From Betaproteobacteria bacterium MOLA814 (GTDB lineage: Bacteria; Pseudomonadota; Gammaproteobacteria; Burkholderiales; Burkholderiaceae_C), in contig AYMW01000003.1 of assembly GCA_000496475.1 (NCBI GenBank), positions 519,941 to 583,940 of the forward strand: a stretch of 64,000 bases of DNA. Direction: 5' to 3'. Below, piece by piece: positions 16,593 to 25,799 of the stretch (its first letter is position 1; every line of letters starts with the position of its first letter). The notes beneath the pieces were generated by a model. That model saw only the letters and a list, made by a program, of their open reading frames with translations. It was not told where the DNA came from and ran no database searches. The position numbers and the translations under genes were made by a program.

Positions 16593-18329
16593 TTATTTAT
16601 TGGTGTACATGGCCATCATGCCTTCAAAGGAGGCTTTCAAGCTATCACGCATGGTGTTTGTCTGCCCAACCATGGACTCCATCGCGGCGAACTGTTTGGT
16701 ATACCTGGCCAGTAAAGACGCCATACGTGTTTCAAGCGCAGCAATTTGGTCCTCAAAGGTACTGATACGTGACGTTGCGTTGGCACTTTGGGAGGCAATT
16801 GTGCCGCGAGAGTCGATTAAGTCGTTGATCAATACAATCGCGTCGCCTGCTATGCCACGACTGGCGGTACCAACCTCGGTTTGGCTGTTGGTATCAGCGC
16901 TGAACATCGCCACCACATCATCAAAGTTATTGGTCAATGCGGTGGACAAAGTGGTGGCGTTTATTGACATAACGCCATAGCGGTCAATATCTAGGCCAAC
17001 ATCTCTGAAGGCGGTCATCGTGCCACTGGCAGTGGTTGAGTCAGAAAGAAGCATGCTGCGCAGCTGGGACTTAATCAGTGAGACCGTGCTATCGCCCTTT
17101 AAAGAGCCACTATAAACATCCGCTTCGTCCTCTGAGCGAGCACCGGTGAGCGTGGCTATGTCAGCAATGGCCAAGTTATAAGCACTCACTAAGTTATTGA
17201 TGTTGTCTGTAATGGTGGTGGTGTCACGGGTAACTCTAAGCTCTACATTGGTGCCCACCGCTACTGATAGCAGGTCAATGTAAACACCCGTAATAGCGTC
17301 ATCCAGCACATTGTTGGTGCGGGACAAGGTCAGACCGTTGACATCAACGGTTGCATTAGCCGCTTCTTGAAAGTTACTCGCATCCAGCGCTAGGGTTGAC
17401 ACGGCAGACCCCGCCACATAAGCCGTTGCAGTTGCCGATGTCATGGATACGCTGGTGGTGTCTGTGTCTGCAAAAGATGCGGCTGTGGCGTCACCATCTT
17501 CTATTTTTGCCCAATTGAGCGTCAACGTACCGTCAGCGTTGTCCACCACGCTGCGGTTGGTGTTGCCCGTTAAGAAATCATTTGCAGTTAGCGCCGCCAT
17601 TACTTTAGTTGCGACTTCCGCCGCCGAGTCGCCTGCAGCGACCTCCAACTCGACGCCACCAACTGTGATTGTGCCCGCAGCAGTCGCCCCACCGAAAGTT
17701 AGTGTGTCAACTTTAGCGGTGCCCGTTTCGTCGTCGGCGCTCAGGCTAAAGACGCCATCTTCACCCATTGGCCCAGACAACACAATTCTGTATGGCGTTG
17801 ATGTACCGTCGCCTGTATCCAATAACTGCGCAGTTACGCCTTGATCAGCAGCGTTTATAGCGTCTACAACACCCTGAGGCGTAGCAGTTGCCACGCTGAT
17901 AGACGTTTGCGCCACACTGTTAATGGTCAGGCGCACAGACAATGCGCTGCCGCTGTTAAGCGCTGTTGTAGATGTAGCAAAAGACCCCATCCCAGTCCTT
18001 TGTACAGCTGCCAACTGCTTAACCTCAATAGAATGGCGTCCTGGCTCAGCCGTTGAAGACGTGTAGGCACTTAAAATAGTTGCGTCAGACACACTGGCCT
18101 GCGCTGAACTAAAGTCAGTCTTGTCGTTCAACTTTTGAAATGCCGTTTTAACATCCTGCAATGACAGCATCAAGGCTGCATAGCCGGACACCTTGCGGTT
18201 TTGATCGTCAATTTTGGTATTTATCGCCGCTTCGCGTGGCACTTTTTCAGCGTCCACCAAGCTGGTAGCCAAGGCCTTGACGTTCACACCCGAGCCTGCG
18301 CCTAGTGCGCCAATGATGTCAGTTGCCAT
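16593..18329 (-). CDS. fliD: Flagellar filament cap protein FliD
   Basis: Filament-capping chaperone, 578 residues against about 470 in enteric bacteria. N-terminal ALGAGSGVNVKALATSLVDAE and the helical C-terminus (ARYTKQFAAMESMVGQTNTM, then LKASFEGMMAMY) are the FliD coiled-coil domains. A flagellin-IN-like block lies near 120-200. Residues 207-305 are the module shared with flagellin 1, FlgK and FlgE and account for most of the extra length. The gene has its own sigma28 promoter, which lies in the short gap after flgL. It precedes flaG and fliC2, the usual late-gene order. Confidence 0.96.
   Translation of the reverse strand: MATDIIGALGAGSGVNVKALATSLVDAEKVPREAAINTKIDDQNRKVSGYAALMLSLQDVKTAFQKLNDKTDFSSAQASVSDATILSAYTSSTAEPGRHSIEVKQLAAVQRTGMGSFATSTTALNSGSALSVRLTINSVAQTSISVATATPQGVVDAINAADQGVTAQLLDTGDGTSTPYRIVLSGPMGEDGVFSLSADDETGTAKVDTLTFGGATAAGTITVGGVELEVAAGDSAAEVATKVMAALTANDFLTGNTNRSVVDNADGTLTLNWAKIEDGDATAASFADTDTTSVSMTSATATAYVAGSAVSTLALDASNFQEAANATVDVNGLTLSRTNNVLDDAITGVYIDLLSVAVGTNVELRVTRDTTTITDNINNLVSAYNLAIADIATLTGARSEDEADVYSGSLKGDSTVSLIKSQLRSMLLSDSTTASGTMTAFRDVGLDIDRYGVMSINATTLSTALTNNFDDVVAMFSADTNSQTEVGTASRGIAGDAIVLINDLIDSRGTIASQSANATSRISTFEDQIAALETRMASLLARYTKQFAAMESMVGQTNTMRDSLKASFEGMMAMYTNK
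17415..17711 (-). repeat. Shared exported-protein module, copy in FliD
   Basis: FliD residues 207-305. Elements in order: DTLTFGG, AGTITVGGVELEV, an SAAEVATKVMAAL helix, VVDNADGTLTLNW and ASFADTDTT. Closest by eye to the flagellin 1 copy at its ends (TITVGGVE, FADTDTT) and to the FlgE copy in the middle (VDNxDGTLTLxW). Confidence 0.8.
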
Positions 18330-18388
18330 GTCGCTCTCTCGTTGTTGTCATTGCCGTTCCGCGCTCCCGCCGTGAACCCATGTCTTCG

Positions 18389-18415
18389 GTGTCGGCAGCT
18401 GGCTTACATTCTTTA
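18389..18415 (-). promoter_or_regulatory. Sigma28 promoter of fliD
   Basis: TAAA-N15-GCCGACAC on the minus strand, with -35 box, spacer and GCCGA core all as expected. It starts 14 nt past the flgL stop and lies about 60 nt before the fliD ATG. Confidence 0.78.
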
Positions 18416-18428
18416 ACCACGCTTGGCT

Positions 18429-19352
18429 TTAATTGATGTAGTTGAACAAGTTCAACTGCGACACCTTGGCAAAACTGCTTTGCGCGGCCTCAAGTGCCAA
18501 CATGTCTTTGTTCATTTGCGTGATGGCGGTGGCGTAGTCCAAGTCTTCTACGCCAGACAGCAATGTCTTGAGGCGCAACAAGGTTTCGTCAATGACGGTT
18601 TGCTGTGACTCGACCACATTCATGTCGCTACCAATTTGCGCCATGCCCAAGCTGACACTGTCGGTCATGGCGCTGAGCTCGTCGACGCCGCGCTGCATGG
18701 CTGATTGGTCAGAACTTGAAACGGCTGTCACCATGTCGTCCATGGCTTGAAAAAAACTCACGCCGACTGGGTTGCCCTCTGTATCCGTGCGCAATACGCG
18801 CTCAAACACATCGGAACCTGGACGGTTGAGTTGTATGGTGCGCTGCTCGCCCACCAACACGCTGATCTTGGTTTGGTCGCCGTTGTAGACAAACTCGCCC
18901 GTTGCGTTCACGCCAAATGCCGGCTCACTCACGCGGCTGCCCGCAAACAGGTAGGCACCGCCCGTGTCTTGTGTATTGGCCAAGCTCATGATTTGGTCAC
19001 GCAAGCCTGCCATCTCTAAGGCCAAGGACTGTCTGTCTACGGGGCCTAGCGTGTCGTTGGCCGCTTGTATGCCCAGCTCACGCATGCGGATGAGGCCGTT
19101 GCTGACGTTTTGCAACGCTGTTTCTTCGGCTTGGTAGCGCGCACTGGCGCTGGTTAAGGTGTTGTTGTAGCTGTCGTTGCGTTGAATCACGCCCTTGAAC
19201 CGCGTGATGACCGCGGCTTGGTCGGGGGCATCGCTGGGCGCAATGATTTGCTTGCCTTGCGACATCTGGGCTTGCGCGTTGGCCAGCTTGTTTTGCACCG
19301 TGCTCATTTGACTGGTCGCACGGTCAAATAAGAATGAGGTAGAAATTTTCAT
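18429..19352 (-). CDS. flgL: Hook-filament junction protein FlgL (HAP3)
   Basis: Junction protein between hook and filament, 307 residues, the family's normal length. The flagellin-like N-terminus (MKISTSFLFDRATSQMSTVQ) and C-terminus (LDYATAITQMNKDMLALEAA) are present. Unlike FlgK, FliD and FlgE it carries no insert and no copy of the shared module. AGGA lies about 8 nt before the ATG. It follows flgK by 25 nt at the end of the flg operon. Confidence 0.96.
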   Translation of the reverse strand: MKISTSFLFDRATSQMSTVQNKLANAQAQMSQGKQIIAPSDAPDQAAVITRFKGVIQRNDSYNNTLTSASARYQAEETALQNVSNGLIRMRELGIQAANDTLGPVDRQSLALEMAGLRDQIMSLANTQDTGGAYLFAGSRVSEPAFGVNATGEFVYNGDQTKISVLVGEQRTIQLNRPGSDVFERVLRTDTEGNPVGVSFFQAMDDMVTAVSSSDQSAMQRGVDELSAMTDSVSLGMAQIGSDMNVVESQQTVIDETLLRLKTLLSGVEDLDYATAITQMNKDMLALEAAQSSFAKVSQLNLFNYIN

Positions 19353-19377
19353 AAAAGTGTCCTAATGTGCACGGGCT

Positions 19378-22300
19378 TTAGCGCAGTGCCAATATGGCAT
19401 CGAACAAGGTGCTGGCGGTTTGCATCACCTTGGCAGAGGCTTGGTAGGCTTGCTGAAACCTAATAAGGTTGGCGGCCTCTTCGTCCAAGCTCACACCCGA
19501 TATACCGTCACGTGCCTCAACGGCTTGGTCGTATACCACCGTGAGCGCATCTTTAGACACCAGGGCTTGCTGCGACATGTTGCCCACAGCACTCACCTGC
19601 TCTATGTAGGCTTCAGAAAATGTTTTGCCGCCTGGCATGTCTTTAGAGCTGGCCAAACCCACCATGCGCAACATGCCTTCGTTGTTGCCCAAGCCGTCGT
19701 CGTTGCCGTCTACGCCAAATTTGTCACCCATGGCAGGTGGGCTGGTAAACGTTAAGGTAACGCCTCGGTACTCCATGGTTGAGGGGAAAGCTGTGCCGTT
19801 AAACGCGCGGCTTGCCACAACAGAGCCTGTGGCCCTGTCGGTGATGGTGTAGGCGTTATCGGCCGTAAAGGCCACGTCAAAGGGCTCGGCGCGCAACGAC
19901 TGTTTAGCGTCCAACACGCTGGCGGTGTAGCTGGCGCTGGACGTGAAACTGCCTTGGCCACTGACCATCACCACATAGTCATCGCTGGCGCTGCCGTCTA
20001 TGTACACAGCGGCACGCAAACCCAAGGCTTGCAAGTCGGTGGCAGCACCGGTGGTGCCCATCCCAACCCTGACCTCTTGGTCAATGGGGTCGTCTAGAGA
20101 CCTGGTCAATGCAATACTGCCCGCATAGGTTGTTGTACTGTCACCCAAGGTGAGGCCCAAGGCATTGTCAGACACACCGCCTAAGTCGGCTGGACCGACG
20201 GTGATGTGGTTGCCCTCAAAGCCTGCCGCATTGGTCAGCACCAGTTCGCCATCTCGTGACAAGCTTGCAACCACGCGGGTGGTTGCACTTTGTGCATTGA
20301 TAGAGGTGACCAACGCGGAAGCGCTTGCGAATGAGCCCGATGGGGAAATCGTAACAGCTGTGCCACCCTCGCCTTGCAAAGAGACCGTTCTACTGAGGTT
20401 CAGCGATGTGCCAGGCACCCGTATTTCGTTGGATGCTGTTGCGGTTAGGCCCTCTGCTGTCGCTGTGTAAGCGGCTGTTATTTCAGTTTGTGCTGTCACG
20501 CCAGTGGCCGCAGTGTCAACCACCACGCTGGAGTCGTCCGCGTCTGCAACCGCCCATTGGAAGGTAACAGAACCATCGCCATTATCAACAGCAACTCGGT
20601 CAGAGGTATACGTTGACCCAGCAACAGCTGCAGCTACCTGCGCAGCTGTCTCTGTGCCAGCCAGCGCCACTGTGACACCATCAACCGTTAGATTGCCTGC
20701 AGTAGTTGGCGCTGTAAATGTTATTTTTTCTTGCTTCGCATTGGCGGTGTTGAGCCACGCTGCAATTTCTGTTGCTTGCAGGTTGGTCCCTGCTGGCGTA
20801 AGCGCGCCCAAGGATCTGCCGTTCAGCGTGATGGCATCGGCGGCAATGGCGGTCAAGCTGGCGGCTATGCGCCCGCCTTGTAACAATGCGGCTGTGGGTG
20901 TGCCGTCCATGGCGCCGCCTGCGTCGTCAAAGACTTGGCTCAGGCTTGGCTGGGCTTTGGCACCCAAGAACAAGTCTGACATGCGGTAGGCCTCGTCACC
21001 GGTTTGGTTCAAGTAGCTTGTGTTGTATGCCGCGGCGTTGTTGAAGCCATAGGTGTCGCGCAGCACCATGGCTTGCTCGTCCAAGCTCAATGCTGTGCCC
21101 AACACATGAACACCCTCACGGGTCATCACTTGTACGGCTTGATCAGCTTGTAAATCGTCTAGATAAATGGTTGCATCCGCCGTGCCCTGCGCCACACCTG
21201 TGAGCATGCTGAAGGGTTGCGAGCTGCTAACCGTCACGGCCGTGCCAGCACTCACGCTGGGGTTGTTCTTTAGCACGGCGGCGATATCAGCAGGAACTGT
21301 AGACGGCGTAGGTGTTAAATAACTCAGGCTGGCGCTTAAGTTGCTGGGGTTGTTGGGGTCGTCAATCACGCGAAATTGCGCTGCAGCAGCAATTTTTTGT
21401 GGGTCGTCAACCAACACGCGCATACCGCCCGCTACATAGCTACCAGCGGGCGCAGCGTCAAAACCAAACAAGGCTGTGCCAGGGCTGCCGTAGCCGTCAA
21501 GGCTCTCGCTGTGAATGGCGTTGACCGCGCTAGAAAACGTGGTAGCCAAGGTGTCCAAGGCGCTTCTGGCAGGCGCTAACACCTGCTCACGAAAGCTCAA
21601 CAAGCCGCCCACTTCACCTCTGTTGATGCCAGACAGTGTCTCAATGCCACCGTCTAGGCCACGTAAACCCATGGTGACATTGGCGGCAGCGGTGTTGGCG
21701 TATGTGGCCACCAGCGGCTTGACCTGTTGGTTGTCTACCAACAAGCCTTGCGTGATGGTTTGACCTAGGCTCACGTTCACGGTGCCGTTGACCGTGAAGC
21801 TTGTTTTGATGCTGGCAAATTGCGACAGATTTTTAAGTATCAGGTCGCGCTGGTCCAACAGCTCGGGAGGCTGCTTGGCCACGGTTATGTTTTTTGCCAG
21901 CTGTTTGTTCACCAGTGCCAATTGGTTGGCCAAGGTATTGACTTGGCCGACCTTAGAGTCCAGCGCCTGGCCAGTCTCAGTTTGTAACGATTCCAACTGA
22001 CCAGATAACTCTCGGAAGCGTGATGTCAGGCTGCCTGCATCACTCACAAAGCCTGCGCGCAAAATGGTCGAAGACGGGTCTACCGAGAGCGCTTGTGCGC
22101 CTTCAAAAAACTGGTTGATAGCCGTGGTTAAACCGGTTGATTCGCTGCCCATGATGTCGACCACGCGGTTGGCGTAGCTCAGCATGGGCTCTTGCGCGGC
22201 CAGCTCACTTTGGCTGTTGCGCAAATTGGACTCAATGAAGTCATCGACTTGGCGTTTCACGCCGTCGAACAACACGCCGTTGCCAATGTACACAGTACCT

Positions 22301-22446
22301 TGCTTGCTGGGTGTGTTGGCGCTGAGCGTGATGTCTTGGCGCGAGTAGCCCTCTGTGCCAACGTTGGCAATGTTGTTGCTCACGGTGCCCAAGGCACGCT
22401 GGTACGCCATGACCGCCGTGCTGCTGATGCTGAGCATGTCACTCAT
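19378..22446 (-). CDS. flgK: Hook-filament junction protein FlgK (HAP1), enlarged
   Basis: Junction protein, 1022 residues, nearly twice the roughly 550 of enteric FlgK. The N-terminal 210 residues (LSISSTAVMAYQRALGTVSNN, then QFFEGAQALSVDP) and the C-terminal 80 (SGVSLDEEAANLIRFQQAYQ) are canonical. The extra sequence is in the middle: residues 571-661 hold the module shared with flagellin 1, FliD and FlgE, followed at about 675-770 by a flagellin-IN-like block (LVTSINAQSATTRVV). The start overlaps flgJ by 4 nt (ATGA). Two palindromes inside flgJ, 175-220 nt upstream, may mark an extra control point for flgKL. Confidence 0.96.
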   Translation of the reverse strand: MSDMLSISSTAVMAYQRALGTVSNNIANVGTEGYSRQDITLSANTPSKQGTVYIGNGVLFDGVKRQVDDFIESNLRNSQSELAAQEPMLSYANRVVDIMGSESTGLTTAINQFFEGAQALSVDPSSTILRAGFVSDAGSLTSRFRELSGQLESLQTETGQALDSKVGQVNTLANQLALVNKQLAKNITVAKQPPELLDQRDLILKNLSQFASIKTSFTVNGTVNVSLGQTITQGLLVDNQQVKPLVATYANTAAANVTMGLRGLDGGIETLSGINRGEVGGLLSFREQVLAPARSALDTLATTFSSAVNAIHSESLDGYGSPGTALFGFDAAPAGSYVAGGMRVLVDDPQKIAAAAQFRVIDDPNNPSNLSASLSYLTPTPSTVPADIAAVLKNNPSVSAGTAVTVSSSQPFSMLTGVAQGTADATIYLDDLQADQAVQVMTREGVHVLGTALSLDEQAMVLRDTYGFNNAAAYNTSYLNQTGDEAYRMSDLFLGAKAQPSLSQVFDDAGGAMDGTPTAALLQGGRIAASLTAIAADAITLNGRSLGALTPAGTNLQATEIAAWLNTANAKQEKITFTAPTTAGNLTVDGVTVALAGTETAAQVAAAVAGSTYTSDRVAVDNGDGSVTFQWAVADADDSSVVVDTAATGVTAQTEITAAYTATAEGLTATASNEIRVPGTSLNLSRTVSLQGEGGTAVTISPSGSFASASALVTSINAQSATTRVVASLSRDGELVLTNAAGFEGNHITVGPADLGGVSDNALGLTLGDSTTTYAGSIALTRSLDDPIDQEVRVGMGTTGAATDLQALGLRAAVYIDGSASDDYVVMVSGQGSFTSSASYTASVLDAKQSLRAEPFDVAFTADNAYTITDRATGSVVASRAFNGTAFPSTMEYRGVTLTFTSPPAMGDKFGVDGNDDGLGNNEGMLRMVGLASSKDMPGGKTFSEAYIEQVSAVGNMSQQALVSKDALTVVYDQAVEARDGISGVSLDEEAANLIRFQQAYQASAKVMQTASTLFDAILALR
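20464..20736 (-). repeat. Shared exported-protein module, copy in FlgK
   Basis: FlgK residues 571-661. Elements: KQEKITFTAPT, AGNLTVDGVTVAL, TAAQVAAAVAG, VDNGDGSVTFQW, VVVDTAATGVT and AAYT. It is the shortest copy. It shares KQExxTFTAPT, GVTVxLA and the DNGDGxxT core with the FlgE copy. Confidence 0.8.
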
Positions 22447-23045
22447 GACGCGTCTCCTGTGGTGGCGCTACCGGTATTGGAATAGCCGTCGCCCGCGTCA
22501 TTGAGCAGGCGTTGGGTCACCGCATCGGCGCTTGTATGTGTTGGTGTGCTGCCAGCGGGCGGTTGACGTGTCCAGTGGCTTGGCACTGGCATAGGCTGGC
22601 CCACGGCGAAGCTGTCCAGCGGCAACGCGTTGCCGTTGGTGGGCGCATTGTTGCCGCTCAGCGGCATGGCCTGCACCGGCTTGTGAACAGGCATGTAGGT
22701 GTCAACGCCATCACGTGCCGATGAGGGTGACACACGGGCGGCTTCGCTGCCCAGTTGTTGCTGCAGCAAGTCGGCCATCCCCATCTTGCCCCGTGAGGCC
22801 ATGGAGACAGATACCTCGCGGTCGAACATGCCTTGGTAGGTGTCCAGCGCGTCCGATTGCAGCATGTCGCTTTTAAACGTGGCCTCGCGCATGGACTTGA
22901 GCATCATCTGAATGAACAAGGCCTCGAACTGCTCGGCAGTTTCACGCAAGGCGCCTTGGCTGTCTTTGACCGCACGCCCGCGCAACTCACTCAGACCGCT
23001 GAAGTCTAGGTAAGAGTTGGTGACGTTGGTGCTGTCGATAGCCAT
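22443..23045 (-). CDS. flgJ: FlgJ, rod-binding domain only
   Basis: Rod-cap protein of 200 residues. Residues about 35-90 are the rod-binding domain (ETAEQFEALFIQMMLKSMREA, then LDTYQGMFDREVS). The C-terminal glucosaminidase domain of enteric FlgJ (about 310 residues) is absent. The tail is Pro/Thr/Asn-rich and ends in DAVTQRLLNDAGDG. A separate lysozyme-like protein at 31890-33329 may supply wall cutting. The coding sequence contains two palindromes (22621-22634, 22651-22667) resembling those in front of fliC1. Confidence 0.93.
   Translation of the reverse strand: MAIDSTNVTNSYLDFSGLSELRGRAVKDSQGALRETAEQFEALFIQMMLKSMREATFKSDMLQSDALDTYQGMFDREVSVSMASRGKMGMADLLQQQLGSEAARVSPSSARDGVDTYMPVHKPVQAMPLSGNNAPTNGNALPLDSFAVGQPMPVPSHWTRQPPAGSTPTHTSADAVTQRLLNDAGDGYSNTGSATTGDAS
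22621..22634. promoter_or_regulatory. Element A-like palindrome in flgJ
   Basis: Perfect palindrome GGCAACGCGTTGCC inside flgJ, same form as 2812-2825 (GGCAA-N4-TTGCC). It lies 175 nt before the flgK start. It may be a codon coincidence; its pairing with the element at 22651 is what makes it notable. Confidence 0.3.
22651..22667. promoter_or_regulatory. Element B-like palindrome in flgJ
   Basis: TTGCCGCTCAGCGGCAT, 15 of 17 bases identical to the fliC1 upstream palindrome at 2839-2855. The centre-to-centre distance to the neighbouring element A is about 31 bp, against about 28 bp at fliC1, in the same order and orientation relative to the downstream gene. Confidence 0.35.
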
Positions 23046-23079
23046 GGTATGTAGGTGTGTATGTAGGGGGTGGTTTGGG

Positions 23080-24219
23080 TTAAATAATGACCAGCTCGGC
23101 GCGCAAGCTGCCTGAGCTTTTAAGGGCTTCTAGAATGGCAATCAAGGCTGAAGGGGTTGCGCCCACTTGGTTAACGGCGTCTACAACCTCGCGCAAATCA
23201 ACACCAGGCTTGAACAAAAACATAGGCTTGTTAGGCTCATCAACACCCACTGCCGCGTTTTGTACTGGCGTGGTTTGACCAGTGCCCAGCGCTGCGGGTT
23301 GAGAGACTTCGTTGGTAGCAGAAATAGACACGCTGATGGTGCCGTGGGTCACCGCTGCAGCCGTCACCTTGACGTTGCGGCTGATGACGACCGTGCCGGT
23401 TCTGGCATTCACCACAACCTTGGCAGCGGTCTCACCAGGGATGACATTCAAGTTTTCGATCATGGACACAAAGGCCACGCGTTGGCCAGTGTCGGCGGGT
23501 GCACGTACCGTGATGGAGGTGGCGTCAAGCGCTTTGGCAACGCCTTGCCCAAAGGTCTCGTTGATGACCTCGACAATGGCGTTGGTGGTTGTGAAGTCTG
23601 AGTCGCGCACATTGAGCACCACAGAGTCGGACTTGCCAAAAGGGTTGTCCACTGCACGCTCAACCTGCGCCCCATTGGGAATGCGACCTGCTGTGGGCAC
23701 GCCAATGGTGACGCTAGAGCCCGCCGCGTTGGTGTCTAAGCCAGTGGTGGCCATGGCACCTTGTGCCAAGGCATAAATCTCACCATCTGCGCCGCGCAAA
23801 GGGGACATCAGCAAACTGCCACCGCGCAAGCTTTTGGCTTTGCCAATGGCTGACACGTTGATGTCAATTTTTTGACCAGGCTTGGCAAAACCAGGCAGCT
23901 CAGCCGTGATCATCACGGCGGCGACGTTGGCAATGTCAATTTTGCCGCTGTTGGCGGCAGATTCAAAATCAGACAGTGGGCCATTCAAGCTGACGCCCAT
24001 TTGGCTCAGCAAGGCCTTCATGCTTTGCGTGGTGAACGACACGTCTGAGCCGTCACCCGTGCCCTGCAAGCCCACCACCAAGCCGTAACCAATGAGTTGG
24101 TTAGAGCGAACCGAGGCCACACTGGCGATGTCTTTCACGCGGTCGGCGCTGGCCTGTGCGGTGGCCAGTAAAGCCACAGCCATTACAGCAGCACGAGAAA
24201 AAAGCGTTAAAGCATTCAT
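23080..24219 (-). CDS. flgI: Flagellar P-ring protein FlgI
   Basis: Periplasmic P-ring subunit around the rod, 379 residues, normal length. The signal peptide spans about residues 1-25 (hydrophobic VMAVALLATAQASA). The mature part begins DRVKDIASVASVRSNQLIGYGLVVGLQGTGD, the family hallmark. SLLMSPLRGADG and the C-terminal VDAVNQVGATPSALIAILEALK also match. It lies between flgH and flgJ with short gaps (53 and 34 nt). Confidence 0.97.
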   Translation of the reverse strand: MNALTLFSRAAVMAVALLATAQASADRVKDIASVASVRSNQLIGYGLVVGLQGTGDGSDVSFTTQSMKALLSQMGVSLNGPLSDFESAANSGKIDIANVAAVMITAELPGFAKPGQKIDINVSAIGKAKSLRGGSLLMSPLRGADGEIYALAQGAMATTGLDTNAAGSSVTIGVPTAGRIPNGAQVERAVDNPFGKSDSVVLNVRDSDFTTTNAIVEVINETFGQGVAKALDATSITVRAPADTGQRVAFVSMIENLNVIPGETAAKVVVNARTGTVVISRNVKVTAAAVTHGTISVSISATNEVSQPAALGTGQTTPVQNAAVGVDEPNKPMFLFKPGVDLREVVDAVNQVGATPSALIAILEALKSSGSLRAELVII

Positions 24220-24272
24220 GGTAGGTGTCGATTCTTAGATTACGTTAGAGCTTGCACAAAACGGGCCAGCTG

Positions 24273-24956
24273 TCAAAATGGCCAGAAGTTAAACAACAAA
24301 CGCGTTGCCCAACCAGCGCTAGACGCTTGCTGCAACTCGCCCGAACCGCGGTAAGCAATTTGTGCATTGGCCAAGCGGCGCGATTGCACGGTGTTGTTGG
24401 GTGAGACGTCGTCTGGGCGGATCACGCCTGAGACTTGAATGGTCTCTGTGCCTTCAGACAACGCCAGTTGTTTTTCTCCGCGCAGTACCAAGTTGCCGTT
24501 GGCCAGCACGTCTATCACGGTGACTGCTACTTCGCCTGTGAGCGATGCCTGTTGGCCAGCAGTGCCAGAGCCCGTGCTGTCAATGGTGGCGGTGTTGAGG
24601 TTGATGCCGTCACCGAAGGGGGAGATGTTGCCAATTTTGGTGTTAAAACCCGCTGGCAAGGCGTCGTTGTTGGCTTCACGGCTGGTGGTCGTGTTTTGCG
24701 TGCGGTTGGCTTGGGCCTGCTCATTGAGCAGCACCGTGATCACGTCACCCACTTTAAAACGCGACCCACCACTGCCAAAAAAGCCAGTGCCACTTTGGGC
24801 ATTGAAAATACTACCAGTGGTTTGAACCACATTCACTTTTGCAACGGGGTACACCGGCGCAAAGTCGGGCGAGTGCTTGAGTACCTCGTGCTGGGTGGTC
24901 ATACAACCAGCCAAGCCAAACGAGACCACACATACAAGATAAAGTTGTTTCAACAT
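24273..24956 (-). CDS. flgH: Flagellar L-ring lipoprotein FlgH
   Basis: Outer-membrane L-ring subunit, 227 residues. A lipoprotein signal ends in the lipobox FGLAGC, with the Cys near residue 18. GSRFKVGDVITVLLNEQAQANR and the C-terminal SRRLANAQIAYRGSG are family motifs. A TTG 21 nt upstream would lengthen the frame, but the ATG at 24956 gives a standard lipoprotein signal. It follows flgG by 29 nt. Confidence 0.96.
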   Translation of the reverse strand: MLKQLYLVCVVSFGLAGCMTTQHEVLKHSPDFAPVYPVAKVNVVQTTGSIFNAQSGTGFFGSGGSRFKVGDVITVLLNEQAQANRTQNTTTSREANNDALPAGFNTKIGNISPFGDGINLNTATIDSTGSGTAGQQASLTGEVAVTVIDVLANGNLVLRGEKQLALSEGTETIQVSGVIRPDDVSPNNTVQSRRLANAQIAYRGSGELQQASSAGWATRLLFNFWPF

Positions 24957-24985
24957 TGTTTTTAACCAAAAGTGCAAGCCGTGGC

Positions 24986-25771
24986 TTACAGGTTGTTGTT
25001 CAGGTACTGCAACATGCCGTCGACAGCGGAGATGGCTTTGGAGTTGATCTCATAAGCGCGCTGCGTTTCTATCATGCTCACCATTTCTTCCACCACGTTC
25101 ACGTTGGAGGCTTCTAGCGCGCCTTGCATCAAGGTGCCTGAGCCGGCAGCGCCAGGGTTGCCCACAATGGGTGCGCCGCTGGCTGGGGTTTCTTTCAGCA
25201 GGTTTTGTCCCATGGCTTGCAGGCCGCTGGTATTGACAAAACGTGCGATTTGAATTTGGCCCAACACCTGCTGGCCGCCACCGGCGTCCAGTTCTACCGA
25301 CACGGTGCCGTCACGGCCAATCGATACGCTGGATGCGTTTTGCGGCACCACCAACGCTGGCTGCAACAATTGCCCCGCACTGGTGACTATTTGGCCGGCG
25401 TTGTCCAAGTTAAAGTTGCCGTCACGCGTGTACGCAATGGTGCCGTCGGCTTGCGCCACTTGAAAATAGCCTTCGCCAGCGATGGCCAAGTCCAACGAGT
25501 TTTCAGTGGTTTGCATGTTGCCTTGGGCGGTTATTTTTTCGGTGGCCAACACACGCACACCCGTACCCAGCTGAAAGCCTGTGGGAGCCTGCTCGGCGGC
25601 GGCATTTTGGCCACCGGCTTGGCGAATGTTTTGGTACAGCAAGTCCTCGAAGACCGCGCGATCGCGCTTAAAGCCTGTCGTGTTGACGTTGGCCAGGTTG
25701 TTGGAAATGACATTCATACGCGTTTGCTGCGCATCTAAGCCTGTCTTGGCTACCCATAATGAAGCATCCAT
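24986..25771 (-). CDS. flgG: Distal rod protein FlgG
   Basis: Distal rod subunit, 261 residues, normal length. The N-terminal SLWVAKTGLDAQQTRMNVIS, then NNLANVNTTGFKRDRAVFEDL, and the C-terminal ALEASNVNVVEEMVSMIETQ are the rod/hook-family ends. The central LDLAIAGEGYFQV and YTRDGNFNLD motifs are intact. It lies between flgF and flgH in the flg operon. Confidence 0.97.
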   Translation of the reverse strand: MDASLWVAKTGLDAQQTRMNVISNNLANVNTTGFKRDRAVFEDLLYQNIRQAGGQNAAAEQAPTGFQLGTGVRVLATEKITAQGNMQTTENSLDLAIAGEGYFQVAQADGTIAYTRDGNFNLDNAGQIVTSAGQLLQPALVVPQNASSVSIGRDGTVSVELDAGGGQQVLGQIQIARFVNTSGLQAMGQNLLKETPASGAPIVGNPGAAGSGTLMQGALEASNVNVVEEMVSMIETQRAYEINSKAISAVDGMLQYLNNNL

Positions 25772-25799
25772 GGTGTGTTACCTCTGGTGTCTAACTGGT

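Noticed and set aside
22588-22603. Sigma54-like TGGGCCAGCCTATGCC before flgK
   Set aside because: GG/GC spacing is right but four other consensus bases differ, and it is inside flgJ coding sequence.
23536-23549. GGCAACGCCTTGCC in flgI, same form as element A
   Set aside because: It lies in mid-gene with no element B and no promoter nearby. Kept as a warning that the short motif arises by chance in coding DNA.
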